Shown one piece after another: positions 34,468 through 45,775 of a DNA stretch of 64,000 bases. Below the pieces are notes generated by a model that was not told the origin of the DNA, ran no database searches, and saw nothing but the letters and a program-made list of their open reading frames with translations. The stretch comes from Sciurus carolinensis. Its lineage: Eukaryota; Chordata; Mammalia; Rodentia; Sciuridae. The stretch is taken from assembly GCF_902686445.1 (NCBI RefSeq), contig NC_062213.1, forward strand, positions 61,446,991 to 61,510,990. The letters are read 5' to 3'. The position numbers and the translations under genes were made by a program. The first letter of the stretch is position 1, and each line of letters opens with the position of its first letter.

Positions 34468-35186
34468 AAGACACTGGATAGTTGGGAAGGCTGGAGAACC
34501 ACATGCAAGTCCTACCTTACCATTGAAAAACAAAGCCCAATTTCAAACTACAGAACTAGCCAGGTGAGAAAAACCTCACCCCACCACATATGGAAGAAAA
34601 CGCTGTCATGGCTAATGGAACCACCAAAAATGGAAGCTCTACTCCTAGCAAGTTTTCTCAAGTTCTTCATGGTTGAACTGCAGACTTATACAGGTGCATC
34701 TGATGGGCAAAATCTGGATCCATACTTGTGTCCTAGCTGCAAGGTGGCTTGGAATTTGAATCTAAACTAGGGAGAAATTTTTCATGATAGGAGGGGTTTC
34801 CCTAAATATAGAAAAAAAAATCCCAAATGATGAACATTCATGAATATTATGCATGTCCCCTCTCTTAGAACTTGGAATTTTAGGCAAAGTCATCTACATG
34901 AATGATTCCCATATCATCTGGACCAAAGCATACAAAGAAGGGTGAGCTGACTCTTTAAACTGTTCTCCTCTGACCTTCTCTCTGGCATTAGCCACCTAAG
35001 CTGACCTTTGTGCGCAAAAACGAAACTAAATAAATGTGGGAAAGGCCTTGTGTAAGAAATTTGCCTCAAGTAATAATAGGCAAAAGTGAATGCTAAGCAG
35101 TTTGCACTTGTGAAGTAGGATTTTATTTCATTCTACACCAAGGTAAATGAAGAGCAGAGAAGTTTTTTCAGTCTATGAAGAATAGT
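34468..35186. other. No recognisable feature
   Basis: Ordinary sequence; a 68-codon open frame at 34564-34770 shows no family resemblance. Confidence 0.35.
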
Positions 35187-35324
35187 AGATGGTCCCCAAT
35201 TTACAGTGTTTTGACTTAGAATTTTTTTTTTTACTTTATTATGTGGGCCTCCATTTGTTTTGTAATTTACAATAACTTTGGCTTTAAATAAAAAGGATTG
35301 CATTGTGGTTTTCAGTTTCAGTAC

Positions 35325-35853
35325 TGTTAGTCGACTTTTTGTTGCTAGTACCAAAATACCTGGCAAGAACAACCTAAAGGGGAAAGGTTTATTTTGGCTC
35401 ATGGTTTCAGAGGTTACAGTACGAGGTTGGTCAGAATCATTGCTCTGGGTCCAAGTGAAGTAGAACATGGTAGAAGGGCATGACAGAGGAAAACTGATCA
35501 AGACAGCCAGGAAAGTCTTGGGGTGGGTGGAGAGGAAGGAGGAGGAGGAGGAGGAGGAGAAGGAGAAGAGAAGGAGAAGGAGAAGGAGAAGGAGAAGAAG
35601 AAGAAGAAGAAAAGAAGGTGGACGAGGAGGAGGAGGAGGAAGGGGGAGTGGGAGAGGGGAGAGGAGAGGAGAGGAGAGGTACAATATATAATCCCAAGGA
35701 CATGCCCCCAGTGCCTACTTCCTCCAACCATGCCCCACCTGCCTACAGTTTCCACCACCTCCCTGCAGTTCATTCAGCTATCAATGGAATAATCCACTGA
35801 TGAGATCACCTCCCAAAGTGATTGCTGGGGGACATTTCAAATCCAAACCACAA
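35325..35853 (-). mobile_element. MaLR-type LTR with a purine-rich expansion
   Basis: From TGTTAGTCGACTTTTTGTTG to ATCCAAACCACA. Landmarks CCAAGTGAAGTAGAACATGG, CATGCCCCCAGTGCCTACTT and GCAGTTCATTCAGCTATC follow the family plan. About 150 bases of GGA and GAA repeats (35537-35685) sit in the middle, longer than in the other copies. AGTAC occurs on both sides (35320-35324 and 35857-35861), a likely target duplication slightly displaced on the right. Confidence 0.8.
35537..35685 (+). repeat. Purine-only GGA/GAA simple repeat
   Basis: Almost pure purine on the plus strand: GGAGGAGGAGGAGG, then AGAAGGAGAAGG, GAAGAAGAAGAAG and again GAGGAGGAGG, ending in GAGAGGAGAGGAGAGG. Such mirror-type tracts can form triplex DNA and mutate fast. 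Apparent open frames of poly-Glu, Arg or Ser across it are artefacts. Confidence 0.92.
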
Positions 35854-36140
35854 TGAGTACAGTATTCAACAAATTAAAGGAGACATTCAACACTTTATTA
35901 CAAAACAGACTTCGTGTTAGATGATTTTGCCCTACTGTAGGCTAATGTAAATGATCAAAGCATAGCTAAAGTAGGTGAAACCAAGCTATAGTATTTGGTA
36001 GGTTAGGTACATTAAGTGCATATTTTATTAAAATACTCAGTTTATTTCACATGTATACATTAAATACATTTATGACTTGATATTTTCAACTTCCAATGGG
36101 GTCACAATTCTGACATAAGTCAAGAAGCATCTATGCTCGA

Positions 36141-36924
36141 CTTCAATACCACAACTACAGATTCAACTGCATGCTGCCCACCTATTCTAAAGGCTCCTAT
36201 TGCATTTTGACAACATTTTAAATCCTCTGGTACTTTTGTATTTAAAATTTGTCAACTAAAATTCAAAGTATTTTTTATTTCTGCATGTGTCTTTCCATTT
36301 TCCAGCTGTTTATTATAGTGAGTTTCCCAAAATGCTTCTTTAACAAAATAGTATATATTTTACAAAAACTTAAATTGTCTACATTCTCTGCCTTTATTGA
36401 CCTTGATTTCCATGTATCACAATTGCTGGGAGAGATTTCTGTGAAATAACTCAAACAAATAATTATAGCATGCCACAAAATACATATAACGCTCTTTAAC
36501 CAGCATAGCAACATTTACCCTTAGAAACACTAGTTTCCTGTAATTACTGCTTATATGAAAATAAACCTCAGCTGAAAGCTATGAGAAAAATCAATTCAAA
36601 ATAGAACCTCCAACTTGCCAACACTGCAGAGATGTTTACCAATATGTACACACCATTTATGTGTACTGCCCACTGAAAAAACACTAACAGTTCACAAATT
36701 GCTCCAAGAATAAATCTTATTGACAAGGCAACAAAATGGAATTGAAAAATATAGTCAGCTCAATGATTTGTTGCCAAATTATACACCATAATCAGTAATT
36801 ACTGATTTCATGATTTCTAGCAGGTGCTAAATGTATTTTGTTTATATCCCACAGTGAGGATGCTGTTAGTTATTGTTCCCTTATGTCTTTTAATGGAAGG
36901 CAGCTGTTGTCATGACAAGACATA
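36141..36924. other. No recognisable feature
   Basis: AT-rich, single-copy-looking DNA. No frame or repeat that I can support. Confidence 0.35.
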
Positions 36925-37030
36925 TATATGAATCCTGGCTCTATCTCTTGCTATCTGCTAGAGTTCAGGTAAATTATTTTACCTCTCTAAGCCTCCATTT
37001 TTCCATCTTAGAACTATTACAGCTCAGAAC
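36925..37030 (+). repeat. MIR relic
   Basis: GAATCCTGGCTCTATCTCTTG, then AGGTAAATTATTTTACCTCTC and AAGCCTCCATTTTTCCATCTT match the MIR core on the plus strand. Confidence 0.8.
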
Positions 37031-38460
37031 TTTGAGAGCCAAACCAAGGGCATTAACCAGCAGGAATATAATATGTTAATATATATATTAAGATACACCC
37101 ACAGTCAACGGTAGGAATAAATATTATTTGCCATATGAACTAGTAAGCTTTCTTTGCATTGAGTTAATATGCTTTATAATACAGCACGAGGCGACTGGAT
37201 TAAAATTGCAAACTACATACTTATAGCTTCTTCCTCATCTTGAATCCCTATAAATGACAAGAAAAAAATTTTAATTGAAACCAGCACTAGAAAATAAGAC
37301 TTAGTGCCTACAATAAACCAGATATTATAGAAATGTATGAAAATTAAAGGTAGATGGGTTCATATGGTAAGAAGAAATAATAGCCAAAACAGACATAAGA
37401 AGGGAACTGATAAAAGAGGGTCTCTAGGCTCCAAGCTCCAAGGCCATAAAGGAAAAAACAAGAGAAGAGCCAGGTCAACCAGACAGTGATTGATCTAGGT
37501 AGAGACATCCAGAAACGTTGAACACTTTGTCCCTCTCCTTCTGGTGCCACACAAGTGCACTGGAGGCTTCTACCCTGAGACAGGAGAAGTACATATCCAG
37601 GAACATGCTAGTCCTGCTGCTAGAAACCAGGGGCAGCACTCACTGCCACCCACAAGGAAGGGGCAGGCTTCAGGACAGCCTGCCTGCAATCCTGGAAACA
37701 AGCCAGATAATCAGATGCAGCAGAAACAGGTTAACACAGAAGCTTAGATTCCAGATAAGCATGCAACCAAACCCAGGAAACACATAAAGAAACACAAGGC
37801 ATTAAATGAAGACACCATGCTCCAAATATGGACAGACAGACATTTGAAGGAGCAAAGATAATGGAAAAAAACAAATGAAACTTAAAAAGAATAACAAGTA
37901 AGGTACACATAGTCAACATCCTCAGAACGGTTACAGAGAATTCAGCTCCTTTTAACTAAAAGAGGTTATTATGAACAGGAACTAGGGATCTTGGAAAGGA
38001 AGACTTCTATCACTGAAATATTTAAAAATTCAGAAAGTGTGCTGAATAGCAGAAAATACAACTGAAAAATAATTACTTAGTTGGATGATACATCTGAGGG
38101 ATCCTCCCAGAACAGAGTTCACAAAAGACAAATAAATGGAAAATATTTTTAAAATTCAAATGTTCCAACATCTAATTAGGGAGAATTACAAAAAGAGAAT
38201 GAAGATAAGTATTCATAGAAATAAAAAAAAAATCAAAAAAAAACAGAGAAAATGGATTCAACGAATGTCTAATGAGATAAATGAAAACAGAGAATCACAT
38301 AGATATACCAAGATAAAACTAGGGACTGAATTTATCTATAAAGAATTATAAATCATATTGTCATTAGTTTTTCTCAAGTGTAATTACAGATGCAAAAATA
38401 CATTGAAGCAGTACTTTCAATTTTCTATGATAAAATAATTCTGATTTTCAAAATTTACAT
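37031..38460. other. Unassigned; possibly ancient LINE-derived
   Basis: The A-rich plus strand from about 37700 (runs of AAACAAATG, AAAAAGAATAAC and similar) has the base bias of old L1 sense strand, but I cannot align it to a known part of L1. No gene. Confidence 0.3.
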
Positions 38461-38517
38461 CCTTTCACAGTATCATTAAGAAACATGCTTGTCTGTGCCA
38501 ATAACACTCCTGCAAAC

Positions 38518-38848
38518 ACAGTGACCATTTCTAAGATCCACCAGGTTTCTGTAGGAAGTGTGGCAAATACCAACCCCATAAAGCAACACAGTACAAGAAG
38601 CGGGACGATTCTCTGCATGCCCAGAGAAAGAGGCCTCATGACAAGAAACACAGTGGCCATGGTGGGCAGACTAAGCCCATTTTCAGGAAAAAGGCTAAAA
38701 TGACAAAGAAGAACTGTGATGACTGACTAGGACACTTCAGTATGTTCAGCCCAACTGCAGATATAAGAGAATGCTGGCTGTTAAGAGATGCAAGCCTTCT
38801 GAACTAGACAGAGATAAGAAGAAACGGGGTCAAGTGATCCAAATCTAA
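38518..38848 (+). pseudogene. RPL36A: RPL36A-type ribosomal protein processed pseudogene
   Basis: An intronless relic of the large-subunit ribosomal protein eL42 (RPL36A or its copy RPL36AL). The frame at about 38550-38720 reads [17 protein letters not shown], then a decayed [11 protein letters not shown], then [16 protein letters not shown], matching the Cys-x-x-Cys zinc-site region and the [13 protein letters not shown] core. The start codon has become ACA (38518), there is a frame break near TTTC-TGT (about 38546) and TGA and TAG stops follow. The last part, AAACGGGGTCAAGTGATCC and TAA at 38846-38848, sits where the gene ends. The AATAAAATGTTGAGG-like 3' UTR follows (GATAAAATGTTGAGG). RPL36A and RPL36AL copies cannot be told apart here. 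Confidence 0.9.
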
Positions 38849-39010
38849 TCTTCATTATTTGTTTTGTTATGAAGATGATAAAATGTTGAGGTTATATTCA
38901 AAAAAGAAAAAAGAACTAATGATATATCAGATATGTAAGGATTTATGAAGCTTTTCACTTGTTCTTTACTTTCTGAAATGGTATAAGAAACCTGCCCCAA
39001 CCACAAGGAA

Positions 39011-39011
39011 G

Positions 39012-39074
<63 letters not shown>

Positions 39075-39076
39075 AA
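39011..39076 (+). repeat. (GAAA)n microsatellite
   Basis: About 16 pure GAAA units, preceded by AAGGAAGAGAAA. It is uninterrupted, so it is likely polymorphic in length. Confidence 0.97.
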
Positions 39077-39539
39077 TCTAATTCCAAAGAAAGAATACAT
39101 TCACAATGGTAGTGAAAAGCTAAAAATTCTTACCATTAAGTCTAAGTAAATTCTGAATAGAAGCAAAAAAAAAAAAAAAAAAAGTAGCGACAACTCCAAA
39201 TTATCTTGGCACGGAAAATGGTGACTGGAGAAACTAGAGTTTGGGGGTAGCGGGAGCTATGGCAGGATAATTTAAACAGAGGGAAGTAAAAGTGGGCTCT
39301 AATAATAATAAGACTTAGGGAAATGATGTAGATATTTATTCTAGATGATGATTCAAAATATTGTATGTTTCTATATGGAGCAAAAATTTGATAACAAGTA
39401 AACAGAAAGCAGTTCACTACCAAACCAATAGGATGAGGAGAGGGATCATAGAAAACTTAATCTTCACCCAAAAGTTAGGGCAGGGGATAAAGAAAAGAAA
39501 AAGAAAAATTAGGAATTCTAGAAAAAATCTAGCATAAAT
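39077..39539. other. No recognisable feature
   Basis: Includes an A run at 39167-39183. Nothing else that I can support. Confidence 0.35.
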
Positions 39540-41235
39540 AAGATCTCCCATGCTCTTGGATGGGCAGAATTAACATTGTCAAAATGGCCATACTACCAAA
39601 AGCGTTATACAGATTTAATGCAATTCCTATTAAAATCACAATGACATTCTTCATAGAAATAGAAAACAAAAATGTGAAATTAATTTGGAAAAATAAGAGA
39701 CCCAGAAGAGCCAAAACAATCCCTAGCAAGAAAAGAGAAGTAGGAGACATCACACTACAAGACCTTCAACTATACTACAAAGCAATAGTAACAAAAACAG
39801 TATAGTATTGGCACCAAAATAGATATGTAGACCAATGGTACAAAATAGAAGACACAGAGACAAACCCACATAAATATGGTTATCTCATACTAGACAAAGG
39901 TGCCAAAAATATGCATTGGAGAAAAGATAGCCTATTAAACCAATGGTGCTGGAAAAACTGGAAATCCCTATGTAACAAAATGAAATTAAACCTTTATCTC
40001 TCACCCTGCACAAAAATTCAACTCAAAGTGGATCAAAGATTTAGGCACTAGAACAGAGACACTGCACCTACTAGAAGAAAAAGTAGGCCCAAATCTTCAT
40101 CATGTTGGCTTAGGACCCAACTTCCTTAACAAGACTCCTAAAGAACAAGAAGTAAAATTAAGAATCAATAAATGGGAAAGACTCACACTAAAAAGCTTCT
40201 TCTCAGCAAAGGAAACAATTAATAACATGAAGAGAGAGCCTACAAAATGGGAAAAAATCTCTACCTCATGCACCTCAGAACACTAATCTCTAGGACATTT
40301 ATGGAACTAAAAAAAAAAACACCAAAAAAAAAACCCAATCAATAAATGGGTTAAGGAACTGAATAGACACTTTGTAGAAGAAGAAATACAGTTGATCAAC
40401 AAATATATGAGAACATGTTCAAAATCTCTAGCAATTAGAGAAATGCAAATCAAAACTACACTGAGATTTCATCTTACTCCAGTCAGAATGGCAACAATCA
40501 AGAATACAAGCAATAGTAAATGTTGGCAAAGATATGGGGAAAAAGGTACACTCATACCTTGCTTCTGGAACTGCAAATTGGTGCAACCACTCTGGAAAGC
40601 AGTATGGAGATCCTCAGAAAACTTGGAACAGAAACGATTTAACCCAATTATCCCACTCCTTGGCATATACCCAAAAGAGTTAAAATCAGCATACTACAGT
40701 GATGCAGCCATGTCAGTGTTTATAGTAGCTCCATTAACAATAGCCAAGCTATGGAACTAACCTAGGTACCCTTCAACAGATGAATGGATAAAGAAAATAT
40801 GGTATATATATATACAATGTAATTATTACTCAACCATAAAGGATGAAATTATGGCATTTGCTGGTAAATGAATGGAACTGGAGAATATCAAGGTAAGTGA
40901 AATAAGCCAATCCCAAAGAACCAAAGGCTAAATGCTTTCTCTGATATGTAGATGCTAATTCACAATAAGAGGGAGTGGGGTTAGGGATGAATAGCGGTAC
41001 TTTGGATTAGGCAGAAGGGAGTGAAGAGAGGGGAGGGGTTGTGGGGGTAGGAAAGATAGTAGAATGAATCAAACATTATTACCCTATGTGCATATGTGAT
41101 CACATGACAAGTGTGATTCTACATCATGTACAACCAGAAGAATAAGTTATATTCCATTTATGTATGTGTCAAAATGCATTCTACTGTCATGTATAACTAA
41201 TTAGAACAAATTTTTTAAAAGATTTTAAAAAAATC
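39540..41235 (+). mobile_element. L1 LINE, 5'-truncated 3' end
   Basis: Covers the C-terminal third of ORF2 and the 3' UTR. It starts near CATGCTCTTGGATGGGCAGA (the frame 39560-39805 reads [20 protein letters not shown] and [12 protein letters not shown]). A later frame (40392-40760) reads RTCSKSLAIREMQIKTTLRF, NPIIPLLGIYPKELKSAYYS and ends LTIAKLWN. The 3' UTR has GGGAGTGAAGAGAGGGGAGG and ends TTCTACTGTCATGTATAACT, AATTAGAACAAA, then A and T runs. Frameshifts between the frames show it is dead. Losing the 5' end is the usual outcome of incomplete reverse transcription. Confidence 0.92.
39560..40945 (+). pseudogene. L1 ORF2 C-terminal relic
   Basis: The part downstream of the reverse transcriptase palm: an [20 protein letters not shown] block, then a WYWYQN-like region in another frame near 39800, a Cys-rich region (about 40550-40640) and LKSAYYSDAAMSVFIVAPLT. 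Frame changes and stops near 39805 and 40320 interrupt it. It carries no catalytic box, since the FADD motif lies upstream of the truncation. Confidence 0.85.
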
Positions 41236-41435
41236 ACAATAAATATGAAAGTTAAATAATCTACTAAAAGAGACTGCAGTTTTTAATTTTATCTTTATTG
41301 ATGCATAGTGGGACTCATTATGCCATATCTGAATATGCATGAGACATAATTTGATCAATCTTATTCCCCAGTGCCTTCCCTTTCCCTTCCCTTCTCCCTC
41401 CCTTATCTATTTGCTCTACTCTATTGATCTCCCTT

Positions 41436-41436
41436 C

Positions 41437-41474
<38 letters not shown>

Positions 41475-41475
41475 G
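41436..41475 (+). repeat. (ATT)n microsatellite
   Basis: About 13 ATT units, inside the reversed L1 3' UTR. Confidence 0.95.
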
Positions 41476-42169
41476 AGCAGTATAATTATATACATATACA
41501 CATATTATATGTATACATATAATAATATGCATATAATAAAACACTTGGGAATCATTGTGATGTACTCATACTCAGACAAAGCACAATTTGGTAGATATCA
41601 TTCCCCAGAACTTGGCTGTGCTCTCCCCTCCTCCCTCCCTCTCAATCTCCTTTCTCTATTTCATTGAAGTTCCTTCTATTTTCATGTGATCTTTTTTTTT
41701 CTGTTTTTTTTTTTTTCTTCTCTCTAATTTCCACATATGGGAGAAAACATTTGACCTTTGACTTTTTGAGTCTGGCTTACTTCACTTAGCATGATGTTCA
41801 GTTCCATTCATTTGCTGGCAGAAATACTGACATAATTTTATTCTTCTTTATGACTAAATAAAACCCCACTGTTTTTTATCCCATATTTTCTCAATCCATT
41901 GAACTACTGACAGATACCTAGGCTGGTTCCATAACTTGGCTATTATGAATTGCACTGCTATGAACATTGGTATATATGTATCACTATAATATGCTGAGTT
42001 TAGTTTTTTTGGATCAATGCGAAGGAGTGGGATAGCTGAGTCATATGGTGGTTTCATTACTAGTCTTTTGAGGAATCTCCATTCTGCTTTCCAAAGTGGT
42101 TGTACTAATCTGCAGTTCCACCAACAACATACGAGTGTACCTTTTCCCCATATCCTTGTTAAAAATTAT

Positions 42170-42312
42170 TTGTATTTTTTAAAATTTTTCATCATAGATA
42201 GACACAATACTTTTATTTTGTGTATTTATTTATATGTGGTGCTGAAGATGGAACCCAGTGACTCACACATGCTAGGCAAGCACTCTACCACTGAGTCATA
42301 ACCCCAGCCCCT
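42170..42312 (-). repeat. ID SINE with long 3' body, reverse
   Basis: Plus-strand order: a T/A-rich tail, ATAGATAGACACAATACTTT (the reverse of the AAAGGTATTGTGTCCATCTA body seen at 45634), GTGGTGCTGAAGATGGAACC, TGCTAGGCAAGCACTCTACC, then CAGCCCC. TTATTTGTATT flanks it on both sides (42167-42177 and 42315-42325), the target duplication. It lies in the reversed L1. Confidence 0.9.
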
Positions 42313-42893
42313 TTTATTTGTATTCTCAATAGCTGCCATTCTAACTTGGAGTGAGATGAAATCCCAGTGTAGTTTGATATGCATTTCCCTGAATGTTAAT
42401 GATGTTGAACATTTTTTCATGTATTTGTTGGCTATTTGTATTTCTTCTTTTGAGAAAAATCTGTTTAGATCTTTTGCACATTTCTTGATTGGGTTATTTG
42501 TTCTTTTTTTAGTTTTTTATGTATTCTGGCTATTAATCTCCTGTCAGAAGAGTAGCTGATAAAGATTTTCTCCCATGCTGTAGGCTCTCTTTTCATGCTC
42601 TTGTTTCCTTTGCTGAGCAGAAACTTTTTAATTTTATGCTGACCCACTTATTGTTTCTTGGTTTTGTTTCTTGCACTTTAGGGGTCTCATTAAGGAAGAT
42701 GGTGCCTGTGCCAATATATTCCAATATGTTGGATGGAATGTTGGCCCTGTTTTCTTCTAGCAGTTGCAATGTTTCTGGTCTAATTCCTAGGTCTTTGATA
42801 CGCTTTGAATTGATGTTTGTTCAGGATAAGAGAGAGGGCTCTATTTCATACTTCTACATATGGATATCCAGTTTCCCAGCAAGATACTCAACT

Positions 42894-43094
42894 TAAAAAA
42901 AAAAAAAAATTCTATCCAAATGTTGTTCATAACAAAGGTACCTAAAGTACCATGTCTTGGAACTGAAAATAGAGGAATATAAAAGAAATAACAAGGCAAA
43001 TGTTAACAAAGCAAAGGAGGAATAGCAATCAGTCTCAATAAAAGAAAGTTCAAGAGATAAAATTCTTCTCAAAAGAAAACATGCAAATGAGGGT
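42894..43094. other. A run then unassigned sequence
   Basis: An A run at 42895-42909 marks the boundary of the reversed L1. The rest is not recognised. Confidence 0.4.
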
Positions 43095-43215
43095 TTTTCA
43101 TTCAACAAATACCTATTGTGCACCATTACATGCAGGTACTTTTCTAGGTTTGGGTGATGTAGCAGTGAACAAGACAGACAAGTCCCAGGCCTCATGGGTG
43201 ATACAGTATTCAGTT
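43095..43215 (+). repeat. L2 3' end relic
   Basis: TTCATTCAACAAATACCTATTGTGC, GCAGGTACTTTTCTAGG, then GTAGCAGTGAACAAGACAGACAAG in altered form. These are the familiar L2 3' phrases. Confidence 0.75.
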
Positions 43216-43349
43216 CTATTCCTTACGTTTGGAGGACTTGACAAGAGTACAAAGGCAACCCTTTATATTGTATGCCCAAGTAATTAAAGCCATAATGCAA
43301 ACAAATTATAATAATTGAAAAATTGTTAAATAAAATGTTTTCTCAGTTT

Positions 43350-43435
43350 GAGGGATGTAGCTAAGTTGTGGAATGCTTTCTTAATGTACAAGGCCCTAGG
43401 TTTGATCCCAAGAACTACCAAAAAACAAACAAACC
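43350..43435 (+). repeat. ID SINE, diverged
   Basis: TTTGAGGGATGTAGCTAAGT, TTCTTAATGTACAAGGCCCT, AGGTTTGATCCCAAGAACT and an AAAACAAACAAAC tail. Confidence 0.78.
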
Positions 43436-44059
43436 CAGCATCTACCTTGGCAAAGATTCCTTCCTAACAATCTGGAAAGCTAGGTTCAAATTCAGGATTC
43501 TTGGATTCTTCTTGTTTTAGGAATCTAACCCTTTAACTTATATCCCTCTTTCAATTCCACTCCCAACTCTGACCACATCACTAGTAACCTCAAGCACACA
43601 TGTGGACTCCCTGGAGTCAAGTCCTACCCACAATTCCTAAAAATGGTTGACTGGTCATCCCCCAGGCTTTGGAATGTACACACAGTTAGATTAGTTCACG
43701 TGTGGGAAGATTGTACCTAGAAATGAGGTCCATGCCAGTCCTAGAAGCTAGCTCAACACAATCTGCACAGAGAATTCTGGAATATCAGTTGTCCCTAGTT
43801 TGCTCCATCCTTGGAGAGAGGGTAGCAATGCCCTAGGAAAGGGAGAGATATCCTTTGGGCCTCATAGATCCCTTGATGTATGGGATGGGCATGATCATAT
43901 AAGGGTCAGAGTAGAATCCTTAAGCAAAGGGCCTAGGGAAAAGGTATCTCTCAGCAGGTTAAATACACGTAGCATAGTCAATCAACAAATAAACATGAAA
44001 AATCCCAGACAGTTAAGTGCTATGCAAAGACTGAAAATAGGATGACAGAAAAACAAGGT
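43436..44059. other. No recognisable feature
   Basis: Single-copy-looking sequence. An 81-codon plus frame at 43800-44045 has no family resemblance. Confidence 0.35.
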
Positions 44060-44740
44060 CCTGGGTGGCTTCTTTAATAAAATAATCAGGAAAGCCTTCT
44101 CTGAGGAGGGGATAGTCCCTTAGGCCAAATCTATATTTAAAACAATAAAACTAGAAATTCAAATCAAAGGGGTAAATATTCCAAACAAAGGTGAAAGGCT
44201 AACACAAAGACCCTGGGCAGAGAAACAATCTTGGGTAGGTTTCAGAAAAGAAGCAAAGTCCCAAGCACAGCAGGAAAGCAGAGTGGCAAGGGAGTTCAAC
44301 AGTACACAGTCCAGATGGTGTCATTTTGAAAGCAAAAGTAAAGACTTCGGGTTTATTCTTAGTGGGGTAGGAAGTTATTGGAAGATTATATGCAGAGAAC
44401 TAGCATAACTGAATTTTCATATTGTAAGGGTTACTCTGACTGCTGGGTAATAGCAGCGAAAGACCAGAATGAAGGCAGAAGCCAGAAGAGAGGACTTAGC
44501 AGTAGCCCATGTATGCAGTGATAATGGCTTGAATAGCAAGAATAAGGATATGTTTGCATTATGTTGTGAAAATAGAGTTAGACTGACTTGAGAATGAATC
44601 AAATGGGGTTCAGGGAGAGGCTTAGATAAAAGAGAGAGATTAAGGAAATTCTTGGTCATCTGGCTGGAGAGACTGAATGGATGATAGGGCCACTTACAGA
44701 GGTAATTGTTGAATCCAAATGATGGGTACATGGGGGTTCA
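44060..44740 (+). repeat. L2 LINE fragment
   Basis: The order of phrases matches L2: AGGAAAGCCTTCTCTGAGGAG, ATATTCCAAACAAAGGTGAAAG, TGGTGTCATTTTGAAAGCAA, CTTCGGGTTTATTCTTAGTG, GTAGGAAGTTATTGGAAG, GGTTACTCTGACTGCTGGG and GGTTCAGGGAGAGGCTTAG. Noncoding relic. Confidence 0.75.
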
Positions 44741-45633
44741 TTATAGTGTCTCCTCTATTCTTGATAATATAAACTTCTCTAATTTTTAAAAGCTTTTTGG
44801 AGAGAAAAGTAGAATGGAACGAACATTACTGAAAATTTGGAAACCAAAAGAAATACTGATAGTAAGTTAGAATATTTCTCTTTTTCTAATATATACATGC
44901 ATCTATTTGTTTTAACAAAATTGAGAATATAAATTTGCCATATAGTAATCACTATTTTCAATTAGTAAAAAAAAAAGCATGTTTATTATTCCCATATCCC
45001 TTAAATTGTCCTAGAACATAGATTTTGATGGTTACATTTTTTCCGAACTTATGCCAAATATAATTTAAATTGTGTAATTCCAGAAATTTAATAAATTTCT
45101 AAATGATTAATCAATCATTAATCATTATTAATGGATTGATAAATTAGTCAATTTTAAGAATTCCTGGAACTGTATCAGTAAGTCAATATGTATAAGATTC
45201 TGCTAAGGTATGCAATGAAAATCAAGAAAGATCACTTTATGACTTACTTGCCATACTTATGACACCAAATATTTCATGTGATCAGAAATTTATTTATTTA
45301 TAGCATAAATACAGATTTTCATGGAAAATAACAATAGGAAATAATGACATGTATAGAAAGACTTCTAGTTCCTCTAGATATGGAATCCCACAAAATTTCA
45401 TTATTTTGTTTAAAGTAAATTCTGAGAACATAAGGCATACCCCATATGTACATGATCAATGTAAACATAAAAAGTAAATAAAATCTAATTAAAGATTTTG
45501 AATTGTTTTACATTTTTTACTTTTGCAGGTCTCTTGAAACATCCTACAACAAATAACTGACAACAATCTACTGTCAACTTGCACACAAACATTCAATTAA
45601 AAACTCTGAAAGTGAATTTATTGCTTTAAAAAT
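44741..45633. other. No recognisable feature
   Basis: Strongly AT-rich. A short run of overlapping ATTAAT-type repeats occurs near 45095-45140. No gene seen. Confidence 0.35.
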
Positions 45634-45775
45634 AGGACTGGGGCTGGGGTTGTAGCTCAGTGGTAGAGTCTAGCATGTGTGAACCACTGGTTCAATCCTC
45701 AGCATCATATAAATAAAATAAATAAAATAAATAAAGGTATTGTGTCCATCTACAACTAAAAACTTTTTTAAAGAA
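45634..45775 (+). repeat. ID SINE with long 3' body
   Basis: GGACTGGGGCTGGGGTTGTAGC, TCTAGCATGTGTGAACCACT, GGTTCAATCCTCAGCATCA, (AAATAAAAT)n, then AAAGGTATTGTGTCCATCTA and CAACTAAAAAC. The 3' body after the A-rich linker is shared with the copy at 42170-42312, marking an ID variant with an added unique tail. Confidence 0.9.

Larger units (their letters stand above)
35187..36140 (-). mobile_element. Tc1/mariner-class (Tigger-like) DNA transposon relic, split by an LTR
   Basis: The two parts (35187-35324 and 35854-36140) read as one old nonautonomous element: TACAGTGTTTTGACTTAGA, TCAGTACTG then AGTACAGTATTCAACAAATT, TGTTAGATGATTTTGCCCTA, GTAGGCTAATGTAAATGATC, GGTAGGTTAGGTACATTAAG and a terminal ACATAAGTCAAGAAGCATC. 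These phrases match a common mammalian Tigger-derived repeat. No transposase remains. The subfamily and orientation are not certain. Confidence 0.6.
41281..42893 (-). mobile_element. L1 LINE 3' end, reverse, split by an ID SINE
   Basis: On the minus strand this is the C-terminal ORF2 region and a 3' UTR. Frames read MKPPYDSAIPLLRIDPKKLN and NSAYYSDTYIPMFIAVQFII (42057-41854), and [15 protein letters not shown] (42420-42226). The 3' UTR (41281-41740) has a pyrimidine-rich plus strand (CTTCCCTTTCCCTTCCCTTC) and an ATT microsatellite. An ID SINE lies at 42170-42312. The 3' end faces the 3' end of the L1 at 39540-41235, some 45 bases away. Confidence 0.9.

Noticed and set aside
35437..35800. Several long overlapping frames rich in Ser, Pro, Arg or Glu
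   Set aside because: They are translations of the GGA/GAA simple repeat, in which stop codons rarely occur.
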